From positions 62,686-108,504 of the forward strand of contig MU129107.1 of NCBI GenBank assembly GCA_014904985.1: a stretch of DNA of 45,819 nt, in the 5' to 3' direction. This stretch comes from Hydnum rufescens UP504. Lineage: Eukaryota; Basidiomycota; Agaricomycetes; Cantharellales; Hydnaceae. How positions within the stretch are numbered: the stretch's first letter is position 1; every line of letters starts with the position of its first letter. The notes below the pieces were generated by a model, which did not search any database, was not told the origin of the DNA, and worked only from the letters and a program-made list of their open reading frames with translations. Shown in pieces: positions 10,529 to 21,323 of the stretch. Position numbers and translations under genes: made by a program.

Positions 10529-12324
10529 ATGAACTCGCATAGGCGCACACCTGCAGTGGCCAATGGTGTCGATTCTCGTGCTCCGAGCAGCTCTTTCTCC
10601 CGTTCCCATGCATTTACATCTTTGTCTGGGACGTCGACCCCTCCGCGCAATAATGCGTCTGCTGTCGCCTCCGGTACCACCTCTCCCGCTCTCCTACCCC
10701 CTTCTGCGCCTGACCGGTCCTCACCACCACCACCCTTCTCACCACAGCCTCCACCTCCATCTGCGGTCTCGGTGAATAGTGACACTATGCCTGACAGGGC
10801 GCTTCCGCGAGGACGTTCCCGATCCTCTGGTACCATATCCGAATTGCACTCGCCCCCACCCCCACCACCACTATTTGCTGGCCCTGGGGGATATTATGCT
10901 TATCCATTCTTTCCGCAATCCTCCACTCCTTCAACGGAAGTTCCAGGACTAAGGCCATCGTATTCGTCTCCGCACCTCCCTTACTCATATGAGCAAGCCC
11001 TTCACGCTCAACAACAACAACAGCACTACCAACAACAGATGCTTCCACCCTATCCATTTCCTTATGCCTTCCAAATGGGTCAGCCGCCCCCACAGCCCCA
11101 ACGGGTCTCGCCCCCAGCACAGCCACAGTTGCAACCCTCCCGGTCGCGTTCTCCACCACTGGTCGCTCCCAGCCGTGGACGCGAGTATCAGCGAAATCAT
11201 TTGGGAGTAGCTCGGATGAGGATGGATTAGCTTTCGGGCAACGGGAACGGATCAATAGCGGTAGATCAAGGCCAAGATTAACGCGGGAATCGTCGTGGTC
11301 CGCATCCACAGCACGGCGCTCTAACTTTCCGCTAGAAGGTGTGGATGCCGCCCTTCTCCGCCAAAGGAGGCGTAGGAGCCGTTCAACACTGGATGAAACA
11401 GAAACTGATGACCTAGTAAGTTCGGCCACACAATCTCCCTTTTCCGGTGTGTTGAAGGATATCATGTTGGACTAGACTAATCCTTCCCCAACCACTCGTC
11501 GTCCTCACTCTCCGCCACCTTCCCCTCCTATCCATTCGGGATTCGTATTCCGATATCGACATCCAAGCCTCACGAGGGTATTTCCTCCTATCATTTTAGT
11601 GTTTCGACTTCTTTCGATCGTTCCTGCTTCGATTGGGTGTGTTGCCCATGCTTGGGATATTTATGACACGTCTCGACATCTTGCTCCGAACACCCGTCTG
11701 GACTATTTCTTGGCGTTACTTTGGGTAGGCTCATTTTCTCGCTTGTTGAGTGATAATGGCATTACGTCATTTTTGGCTAAATCAATGACCTTATCAACTG
11801 ATGTAATTTCTACTGTGCCCAGGCTCTCCTTACTGCTCACCAGTGCCTCGCTTTCACTAATGGACTATTCCTACGATGGAAAGCTTACTATCCGCTACTT
11901 CCAACTCTCATCCGTCTTCTTGCGCTGCAAGCAATATGCTGGCCTGCGACTCATCTCACCCTCACGACGCTCGATGAACCGCAAAAGACCGCTGATATGC
12001 TGGACGGTGATCGGGACCACTACGTGTGTGTCCCGAAGTATCCAGATATGGGCCACATCGAATCTCGGCGTTGACGCCAGGTGGAAAAGTGGGCGGGCCG
12101 CGGAGGAGGATCAGGGGCGAACACGTGCGTGGATGAGTAGTGTTGCCATTGGCATCGGTGTCGGGGGCGGTGTCGGTGGCATCGGGGCCGGATCTCTGAA
12201 ACGGTGGTGGGATTGGAGAGAGGTAGGGTTGAAGTGTGCTCTCCCCGCTGCTATGCTTTACTTCATCATGAGTTGGGCGTTGTTGCTCTCACGAGAGTTT
12301 GTAGATTACGGCGTGGTGCTGTAA
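10529..12324 (+). CDS. EOS1-like N-glycosylation protein (two apparent frame breaks)
   Basis: EOS1 family members are ER multi-pass membrane proteins linked to N-glycosylation and stress tolerance. The N-terminal part (10529-11230) is a low-complexity, Pro/Ser/Gln-rich cytosolic-looking region, then SSSDEDGLAFGQRERI in another frame. After an intron (about 11422-11474) come FVFRYRHPSLTRVFPPIILV and a first membrane segment. A second intron at 11725-11822 leads to ALLTAHQCLAFTNGLFLRWK, YYPLLPTLIRLLALQAICWP, then PLICWTVIGTTTCVSRSIQI. The C-terminal helix WDWREVGLKCALPAAMLYF follows and the stop ends at 12324. These segments in this order are what I associate with the family. Reading through needs single-base shifts near 11205 and near 11985, so either sequence error or recent inactivation is present. 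Confidence 0.65.
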
Positions 12325-14041
12325 AAAAAACAAAAAGAACTTGAGAACTTGAGAACTTTGCGTTGAGTGAAAGCAATCCTTGAGGGAGGGAGACAGTTAC
12401 CCGCGCGTTGAGTGAAAACAATTGGATTATCTATCTTTGGCTAGTCTCAGGTATTTGCAATTACTTCCCTTCTTTGTATTTGGGATTCTCCAAACTCATA
12501 ACCATTACAGTTATCGCTCATTCTCTCCCACGATGGGTCGATGGATGTTGCCGGTCCCTACGTACGCTACCGCCCGTCGCCGCCATTTCAAGAGTGAGTT
12601 GGGGGCTACCTATTAGTACTAATCAGTATTGAACCCTGCGATTGATTACAGTAGTATCTCGAGGTTGCGATTTGGGAGGGAGAGAGGGAGGGAGAATCAA
12701 TTGTATGTGTATATATGTCATAGCCCTGATTTAGGTATGACAGCTAGGGTCCTTTATGTGACAGGATAGTTATTTGTTTTGACAGTTTGTATTTATTTTC
12801 TATTTTGACAAGATACCGGGGGAAAACTTTTTCTTGGCACATTATTGCACCACCCACCCATCGCGGTGGAGACAATCCGCCACATGGTCGCTGAAATTAT
12901 AGAGAACAGAAACTACAAAAGTCCAGACACAAACAAACAAACAAACAAACAACCATGTGAAGGGTAACAATCATCCCATGGGCGGATTGACAGTGGGTGA
13001 AGTATCCCAGAAATTGTGACTGTATACAGGCAACGAGTCTAACATTCCGAAAGGAAACTTCGTATCTAAACAAGTCACGATACTGTAATATATCAACTCG
13101 ATTAGGCAACTTGGGACGTTATCTACGGCATGTGACATGCAACTAGGTTTCTGTGGTGTGCTGTCGCCTAGTGATGGGGTATACGCAGGAAAGGAAGGCG
13201 GGAGAGGCACGGATACGAGGAGAATCTCAGGGACACGAAATCCACTGGGACTTGTGTAGGAAGAAAGATGCCGGGAGGCGCTGGGGGCCGAATAAATAAA
13301 TAGAAGATAGAACTAGAAGATAGAAGGCCACGGGTTTAGAGGATAGACGTAAATCACAACGAGTACCAAAAATCGAAGAGAGTGGCGTTGTGGCGTAGGA
13401 AAGGGGAATGTCAAATAACGAAGGGACCTACCAAATATTATTGCAATAAATGTACACTAGTCATAGGCACGCGCTGTGAATAGCCAGGCCCTCCCGCGGA
13501 CAGGTTGAGAAGAACACCTACTAAACCGCGGAGTAGTATCTGCGGAGAACGCTGCGCTTCTACATAACACAATAGCCCTCTGAATGCAGATGCGTCGATA
13601 AAATTGATAAAAATATATTGAGATCCGGAGGCGGGGGGTGTGAAAAGTTCGGCGGACCGCTTTATGTACGGAGTCACTTGCTCAGGGGAAATCTTTTTCA
13701 TTTGTGATATGCAGAATTCCATTGTTTTGTGTTTAATTACCTAAGGTGGCACTGCCTTGTGGCCCAAGGCACTCGGGTTAGCGATGCGAGTTCGCGATAA
13801 GAACGATTGGAAGGGCAGCAATTGATGGTGTTAATATGCTGTTGTCTAAGTACAAGTGCCGCGTCTACATATGGGGGGAGGTCACTTCTACGGGTCCCCT
13901 CTGAATCAACTTCGTGCCAACTATGGTCCATCCAGAGAAAAAAATATGAGACCAAGTGAGTGAGCAGGATATCCCCGGGACCGATAATGCTGAGAATCCA
14001 AGAAAAAAAAAATTGACTAGGACGGTGATTAAAATGTATGC
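12325..14041. other. 1.7 kb intergenic region with simple repeats
   Basis: Short tandem words occur after the EOS1 stop (GAACTTGA repeated at 12339-12356; GCGTTGAGTGAAA at 12360 and 12406). A (CAAA)n tract lies at about 12928-12952, and a purine-rich GGGAGGGAGAGA stretch near 12675-12695. A 94-codon open frame on the minus strand (13722-13438) has no recognisable features. No gene can be supported. Confidence 0.5.
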
Positions 14042-15676
14042 TCAGTCGCGTGGTGCTGGGGGCCATTCCGTGCCCTCGAGTTTGCGTTGGGGCAAACCGC
14101 TCTTGTCGTTGTAGAAAACGACATCCCCGGTATCCTCGACGAATAGGCACTCACTGAACGAGCGATACAGTGCGCGGAACGTGTTGCTTGAATCGTAGTT
14201 GTAGTCGTCTCCCAGAACCTTCTTGATCGCTTCCGTCACCCGTTCACCATTGTCTGTGACGAGGGGCGTGTGAGTATTATCTCGGATCCGAACAAATATT
14301 AAGATGACAAATTGACGTACAATGCGGGATGGAAGAAGCCAAGTGATGAGCAACATGGTCGTGGGACACATTATGCAGGAAGAATCGGCCAAGAGGTCCC
14401 AGGAGGGGTCTGTCGATCGTTGTGATAGCACCACGCACGAATGTCCAAGCATCTTTGCGGAAGTGAGGCATCGTAGGATCGGTGTGGTGCAACTTGAAAT
14501 ACAAATTATGTTAGATAAAGGTGCCTCAATCTAGGTAAGGAGCCGAGCGCGCCCAACTTACGTAGGTCAACATGACGATCCAGTGGTTAGCGAGCAAGTA
14601 AGGGATCGTGTAGTACTTGACGACGGTGCCCAAGCTAGTGAGCCGAATCCAATATGTGACGACGATGCCCATGGCGAAAAGACCAATGTCAGAGAGAACG
14701 ATCTGCCAGCGTTGCTCCTTCTTAAATAGTGCAGAGTTGGGCGAGTAGTGCTGGAACGAGGTCATAAGCTGGGGGAACGGTAGGAAAGGAAGCCATCTAA
14801 GACGTACGTTGGTCCATGCGGGGTACATCGGGCTTCCAAGGGCATTGTATGCAAAGTAGGCTTGCATCCCAACTGCTTGCATGAACAGAATACGGACCAA
14901 AGTAAATAAGGGAGTCTCCTCAAACATCTCCCTGTAATCCTGCTTGGTGACGGTTTGAACATCGCGGAGCTTCAGATCGGAACGGGTCGATGGGACGAAG
15001 TTCTCGTCGCGCTCAACAGATCCAGTCGATTTGTGATGTAGGTGGTGAGAGTGGCGCCACGCATAATAGGGAACAAAGAGGAAAGAATGAAGGGTAAATC
15101 CAACAGTGTGGTTGATCCAGCTCTCGTTAGCGAGGACACCGTGGCCAGCCTGTCAGAACGTGTTAGCGGGGAGACATAGCAAGAGAGCAGTTTCTAAGAG
15201 ACGTACCTCGTGTCCCAGAGTCCACATCCCAGCCCAGGCAACCCCAGCCAAGTGCCAATAAGTCGCCCATAGGGTCCATTTCACCCCAGTTTGAGTGTAG
15301 CCTCCGTATGGAGCCAACGACGCCACAAATGGATCGATGTACGTTGCCATTTTCTACGAGTAAGGATCGTCAAGAGATCGTCAAGGACCGAACAGGTTAG
15401 AACTTGGAGACTGAACGCACGTAAAAGAGGAAGGCGAAGAAGATGTCCCGAGCAACATAAGACAGTCCCTTCAAGGTATTCTTTTCGTACGCGTCCTTGG
15501 GAATGGCTTCATGAATTTGCTTGAGGGTGACCTCTGGGATGTGATAGTCCTTCCGGATACGAGCCTTGTACCTGATGGGCAGGGACGGGTTAGTGATGGG
15601 AGTGGGATGGAGGTAGGGCTTGCTTGACGCACTCTGGGCCATCATAGAATGGATTATACTGCTTCAGGGTGGACAT
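14042..15676 (-). CDS. Delta-12 fatty acid desaturase-like protein, copy 3
   Basis: This copy is in the opposite orientation to the others. The ATG at 15674-15676 gives exon 1 MSTLKQYNPFYDGPE, spliced to YKARIRKDYHIPEVTLKQIH. Exon 3 begins KMATYIDPFVASLAPYGGYT and ends at GHE. After an intron, AGHGVLANES completes box 1 (HEAGH). Box 2 is HSHHLHHK followed by STGSVERDENFVPSTRS. Box 3 is HVAHH within NVSHDHVAHHLA. The C-terminus FVEDTGDVVFYNDKSGLP runs to a stop at 14042-14044. By my count the spliced protein is about 427 residues with no frame break. The HEAGH box and the PSTRS block group it with copy 2, while copies 1 and 4 have HDAGH and PKTRS. It is a predicted ER membrane enzyme of unsaturated fatty acid synthesis. 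Confidence 0.9.
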
Positions 15677-16483
15677 AGCGCGAACAAACGACAGAGCAGA
15701 GAAGGAGGGGCGAAGGGAGTATGTTCCGTGAGGGGAACGGTTAAGAGGGAAGTGGGGACCTGTCAGAATTGAAGGATATTTGAACCCTAACCGGAAATAG
15801 ACCTGATGAGGGTGGGCACCCTTCACACATTTGAATTATTGTGTAGTTTTCCTGTGCAAGAAGCGAGATGAGTTTGACAAGGTCCGCAAAAACAGTCAAA
15901 ATTGTCTGACGGAGATCCGTCCGATTTCAGGTGGATACTTATCTAATATCTCCCTAGAATGGGAATATTTCCCTGAATACTGGCATATATATTTAGACAG
16001 CTCATGATTTCTGGATCCGTATGTCAAAAATGCCAAAACAGTGGAAGCACCGGAGGCGCAGTTCAAGCCGCGTTCACGGATCCACGGAGGCGCTGGCAGC
16101 GGTCCAGGACTCCAGTGCCAGTCTAGGGCACCTCCCGAGCTTGTTAGAGGACAGGACTCGGGTGGGGTCTTTCCAAACATCCCAGGGAGGGCCGGGTCTT
16201 CGTGGGGGGCGCTAAATCAATCGCTGTCATTGACAGCCTGTCAATGATTTGTGTCCGGTCAGAGTCTCACAGTCTACAGGTACTTTAGAGTCGTGTGTGT
16301 GTGGGATTTTGCCTCTCCGTTGCGTCACCCACCTCCCCGATCTGAGTGAGGCAGTGGACGAATCCGGGGTATGGCTCTGAAAGTATCCAACCTAAAAGCG
16401 GCCACTTATTCCCTGTCTCCTCTGTTGGTCCAGGTTCAGTTTCGTTGTTGGACGCCCACCGTTACCGAGACGTTGCGACAAGC
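15677..16483. other. Shared divergent promoter region of desaturase 3 and the hydrolase
   Basis: About 800 bases lie between two genes transcribed away from each other, so both promoters should be here. A 21-base hairpin (TCATTGACA, loop GCC, TGTCAATGA) lies at 16227-16247. I see no clear TATA box and no mobile element. Confidence 0.5.
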
Positions 16484-18150
16484 ATGGGCGGGATCATATC
16501 GTTCGTAGTCTGGCTTTTCTCAGACCCTGTGCCTTGGCGGGGTCAGCCACATTTGTATTTGCACGCCACGGGCACTCTCGCAGTGCGAAAACAATCAGAT
16601 GGTTCTACTCTCAATGAGAAGCCTGGCGACTCTGGTGGTGCAAAGCAGGAGACGGAATTCCTCTCAATGCGTGAATTCTGTGCCCGTACGTGCTCGAGCT
16701 TCGTTGAAAAACATCAACCGCCTTGGTGGCTCCCAAAGTTCGTGAACATGTCTCTATCACTGGAGTGACGGAATAGAAAATGTAAACGGTAACGTCCTCA
16801 TCAGTGGTCATTTCCAGACTATATGGTGCGCTCTTGGCGATTTCACCACCGTGGATCATGTTCCCTATACCCGGACGTTGATCCGAGTGCCCGATGGTGG
16901 TACATTGTACGGAGATAATCCTTGTCCGCGAATTATCCGTCTTCTCACTTATTATAATAGGGGCCTTGATTGGACAGAGCCTGGAGACGATACATTGTCT
17001 CCGGACACCCCCATTGTGGTCGTACTGCACGGTCTCACAGGGGGATCTTACGAGGCATATGTCCGCTCAATTTTATCTAGGGCTTGCGCCTCCAAATCCC
17101 AGGGTGGACTGGGGTACCGCGGTGTCGTCATGAATTCTAGGGGGTGTAGGTTCACCTACCCTCTCACTTGGCCGCATTTGCTTAACCCTCCATTCAGGTG
17201 CCGGGGTCAAACTGACCAGCCCGCAGATGTTCTCTGGAGGATACACTGGGGATATCAAGTGCACCCTATTGTATCTATCGTCCCTATATCCCAACGCCCC
17301 ACTGCTTGGCGTGGGATTCTCCCTCGGAGCGGGTGTCCTGACGCGCTATGTTGGAGAAGAGGGCGAAAATTGCAGATTGACATCGGCCTGTGTGCTTGCC
17401 TGTCCGTGGGATAACGTGAAAAATAGCGACAAGTCCGTGTTCCATTCCGGTTCCCGGTATACTCATAGCTGACTTGCATCTTATAGATTGGAGAACAGAT
17501 GGATCAACAAAGCGATTTACTCTAAAGGTTTGGGTGGTACCCTCCTAGATCTCTTCAACCGTAATGCTGCCGAGCTTTCATCATTTCCTGAGCCCTCGGC
17601 CATCACGCCCGAACTACCCATCCTGTTATCGCTCCGGAACCCTGATTTCAAGACCGTGAATGCACATCTAACTAGTATCGTAGGAGGATCTTTCCCTCCG
17701 TTCCCATTCCCAACCGTCGAGGCGTATTATGAATGGGCATCCGCCGACAAGTGGATACCTGGCATCCGGATACCATTTCTTGCGATGAACGCACTCGATG
17801 ATCCAATTGTTGCGGAAGTACCCATTCAAGCATTGGGGAAGAATCCTTGGGTGGCCACGCTTCTCACGAAGACTGGAGGTCACCTTGGTTGGTTCCAAGG
17901 TGGAGGGTTCTTGGGACGAGGCGGTCCACCAGGAAAATGGTTCAGCCAGCCCGTACTCGAATGGCTCAATGCGACTGCGGAAGACTTTGTGAACACGCGC
18001 GCTAATGGCCACAGGGGCAAGGGACGATATGAGGAGAACGGATTTGTGATGGAGGAAGATGGTCGTGGGATAATTGGATACAAGGAGATAGAGACGGGTG
18101 GACATGTAGAGCCCATTGTGCCCAGCGGATCTGCGTGGGCTGGCTTGTGA
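16484..18150 (+). CDS. ABHD1/3-type alpha/beta hydrolase (Eht1/Eeb1/YMR210W-like)
   Basis: This family includes acyl-ester hydrolases and ethanol O-acyltransferases acting on lipids and acyl-CoAs. I chose the ATG at 16484 (MGGIISFVVWLFSDPVPWRG), which gives a hydrophobic N-terminal segment, in frame with exon 1 to WWLP. After an intron ending near 16816, SGHFQTIWCALGDF matches the family's GHLQT block. An intron from about 16909 joins PDGGTL to GLDWTEP, then VVVLHGLTGGSYEAYVRS supplies the oxyanion loop. GVGFSLGAG carries the nucleophile serine (GFSLG), NALDDPIV the acid and GGHLGWF the histidine, so the triad is complete. An intron near 17436-17487 precedes LENRWINKAIYSKGL. The stop is at 18148-18150. 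No frame breaks. It lies between desaturase copies 3 and 4. Confidence 0.85.
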
Positions 18151-19369
18151 TTTCGTTTCCTGTAGAGCTGTTGGGATTATAGAGTAATAGGGCGCCAAGC
18201 GCCAGCCAGGATTACAATAGTTCACTGGATTGTTTTTACTTTCGATGGTAGTTTTGGTTTTGTCACGCTGTCACGCTCACGTAAATAGCTTTGTTGCCGC
18301 GGCGCAACCATCAAAAAAGTAGTTTATGTTTTCTTCTCAATAATGCTAGATGCAAAGAAGGGGTTTGCTCGATAATCTACTGTAATACTCCAAGTCCGCG
18401 GTTTGGGCACAAATTATAGTGTTTTTTTGAAATATTACCGTAGCAGCAATATCACGTGATTTTCGTAGTGTCTTTTCAGGCGGGCAATATCCTCACCCCG
18501 CTCTCTCACCGTACTCTTGCGCCATCTGGGGTTTCCTGACGTGTGCCTTAAGGCTCATTCCCCTGTCAGGCGATTTCTGCAATCTCCGCATTCGTCCCGG
18601 GACGCGTTACATGACACCATCTAGTGTTATGATTGGCCCAATGGGTCATATCGCTATCACCGTACCAGTATATCTCTTGGACTGGGTGGCAGCTTTTAAC
18701 AACGTAATCCCTTTATGTGTGATCTAAATTCCAATATACTCATCTCTACCTATAAGAATCCTCAGATGGAAGCGTCTTCCGTGGGTTAGGTGGTTCAGGG
18801 CATTGGAAGACTCGATCTGCGTGGATCCCAACGTATTCCGATCCAGTATGAGCTGTTCGAGCGCTAGAGTTGCCGAAACCGCGGGAAGAGAAGCCAGCAA
18901 ATGTGTTGACCATCATTTTTGAATGGTGGCGGCGCCTGAGAAGCCACAAACCAACTTTGGGTTGACTAGCCTGGGTGCAACAATCTTTGCAACCTGAAGC
19001 GAAAATTGGCAATCTTGGGCTGTGCGCGCTTCGCGCGAAGGCAGAGCGCGTTCAGCTGCCCCTCCACTAAACGGAGTGAACAATTGCGCTTCCACACCGG
19101 CGCCTGGGGCAAAAGCACTGATCCACAGCAATATCTAGAATTGCTGCCTTATATCCTATGGGATCGCTTGGAATATGCATGCTCTCTCCATCTCAGGCGG
19201 TACTCATTCATCCCGAGCTTCCTCCAGGATGCCACAGTCATATATTCTGTCCTCTCGGTATAAGAAATTGGAGCACCTCTCTCGTCTCAGCTCCCATCTT
19301 CTTCTCGTTCTCAAACCCCAGGAGCCTGAAGCTTGACTCTGATATTTCGGATTCGTATCGTTGAACGCT
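18151..19369. other. 1.2 kb intergenic region
   Basis: Contains the 3' flank of the hydrolase and the promoter of desaturase copy 4. An ATCACGTGAT palindrome with a CACGTG core lies near 18452-18461, and CTTCGCGCGAAG near 19029-19040 inside a CG-rich patch. Scattered short minus-strand frames do not resemble a gene. Confidence 0.5.
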
Positions 19370-21088
19370 ATGTCTATATTCGAAGATAGTCCTGAGTGAG
19401 TCCGAACATCTTGACTATCCTGGGCATCGTTCATTTCCATCCAAGATACAAGAAACGTTTAGCGACAGACTATACTCTCCCAAAAGCCACCCTCAAGGAT
19501 ATTCATGCCACCATCCCAAAGGAGTTACGTGAAAGGAGTACACTTAAGGGTCTTGCATGGGCCGCGCGCGATGCGCTGCTCTGCTATATATTTTACTTTG
19601 TGCTTCCTTTCTTTTGGGTCGGACACGTTCCATTCAGCTCATTTACTGCATTCAGGCTGCTACACGCATCGATCCATTGGCCGAGGCCCTGAAAGGATCG
19701 AATATCAATACTGGGGCTATTTTCACTATCAAATGGGCACTCTGGGCCACCTACTGGTGGTTCCAGGGTCTTGTCGGCGCTGGTATCTTCTGTATTGGCC
19801 ACGATGCCGGTCACGGCAGCCTCTCTAACTATCGACAGGTCAATCATACTATCGGATTTATCGCTCATACCTTCATTTTGGCCCCTTATTATTCGTGGCG
19901 ACGTTCCCACCATCTGCACCGTGCGTAATATCTCTCTAGTCGCGATGACATTCTGTATATATTTTATTTTCAGACAAGTCCACTGGTTCTATGGAACGCG
20001 ATGAAAACTATGTGCCCAAGACACGATCGGAACTCGGTATGGCCCAAGAGGCAGTCATGAAGGACAAAGACTATCTGGATATTTTCGAGGAGACACCGAT
20101 TTGGACCTTATTCCGAATGATTGTGATGCAGACTTGGGGCTGGTCATTGTACCTTACTTACAATACCCTCGGCAGCCCAATGTACCCCGATGGAACAAAT
20201 GTAAGGCCTCTCTTCAATTCGATGTGCTATACAGACCAAAATGATCATTCGGATTTTCAGCACTGGTTCCCATCCTCTGCCTTGTTCCGAAAATCTGACC
20301 GTATTCCAGTTATTATTACAAACGTGGGATTATCGATTTGGTCAGCCTGTCTTGTCGCGTGGACATATAGTGCCGGCATCGCAACTTTCACGAAGTTCTA
20401 CTTCATTCCATATGTCCTGACCAACCACTGGATTGTGATGTTCACGTATCTTCACCACACCGACCCAACGATGCCCCACTTCCGTAAAGATACCTGGACG
20501 TTCCTTCGTGGTGCCGTGACCACTGTCGATCGTCCCCTTATGGGTTGGATGGGCCGCTTCTTCCTCCACAACGTCTGTATGACCGTGTCTTCTTGTGGAA
20601 CAAAGTTGTACTCATGCGTACTATTGTCATGAATGCAGATATCCCACGATCATGTTGCGCACCATTTCTTCTCCTCGGCGCCTTTCTGGAACGGCCCTGA
20701 ATTGTCGAAACATGTTCGCAAGGTTCTTGGTGATGACTACAATAGGTGCGATGATATATACAGTATCATATTATATTTTATTGTCAGAACTTCTAAAACG
20801 GTAATTCTCCCCAGTGATTCCTCCAACACGTGGCGCGCTCTTTATCGATCATTCACCCAGTGCGAGGTAAATATGCGGCCCTCATATCTCCTCCCTTGCG
20901 TCTAATTTAACGGCCTTCTCCGCCTGTAGTTCGTTGAAGATGAGGGTAAAAAAAATAGACTCGGCGTGGCCGTTATTTCCCTATCGTCTGACGTACAGTG
21001 CTTTCTTTCTTTTCTAGGTGATATTGTTTTCTTCAAAAACAGAGAGGGGAAGCGAGTTCGCAAAGTGGCTGGCGAGGCGGAATTGTGA
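19370..21088 (+). CDS. Delta-12 fatty acid desaturase-like protein, copy 4
   Basis: Nine exons can be placed: 19370-19395, 19446-19599, 19656-19920, 19974-20200, 20261-20572, 20639-20745, 20815-20866, 20930-20945 and 21018-21088. Their summed length is 1230 bases, giving 409 residues without a frame break. Exon 1 is MSIFEDSPE. Box 1 is HDAGH in IGHDAGHGSLSNYR; box 2 is HSHHLHHK, completed across the intron at 19921-19973; box 3 is HVAHH in ISHDHVAHHFFSS. Paired hydrophobic stretches (IKWALWATYWWFQGLVGAG; VGLSIWSACLVAWTY) fit the four-helix membrane topology of the family. Splice sites are all GT..AG. It is probably an ER oleate desaturase. It resembles copy 1 most closely. The LSH-type gene starts only about 235 bases downstream. 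Confidence 0.9.
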
Positions 21089-21323
21089 ACCATCTGGTGG
21101 ACTGATCGGGCGACACCTTGACGAGATCATATCTGACATTTCCTTGCACCCGATCGCCCTCTAAAGTCATATGTACACATCGCTTGATCGCCCTGTGTGG
21201 TTGTGCTTTCGAAACGAGATAGATTGTGTGTGAATTTCCTGAAGTCGCTATTCCATGTACGCGTGCTATGTCCATAGCCACGAAAGAAGCCGGTGGCCCT
21301 TAGCCCAAAAGAGTAACCGAGGA

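Noticed and set aside
12408..12632. Small gene after EOS1 (MGRWMLPVPTYATARRRHFK)
   Set aside because: Short, no recognisable domain, and no convincing second exon after the possible donor near 12594.
13438..13722. 94-codon minus-strand open frame
   Set aside because: No motifs, no similarity I recognise and no neighbouring exons.
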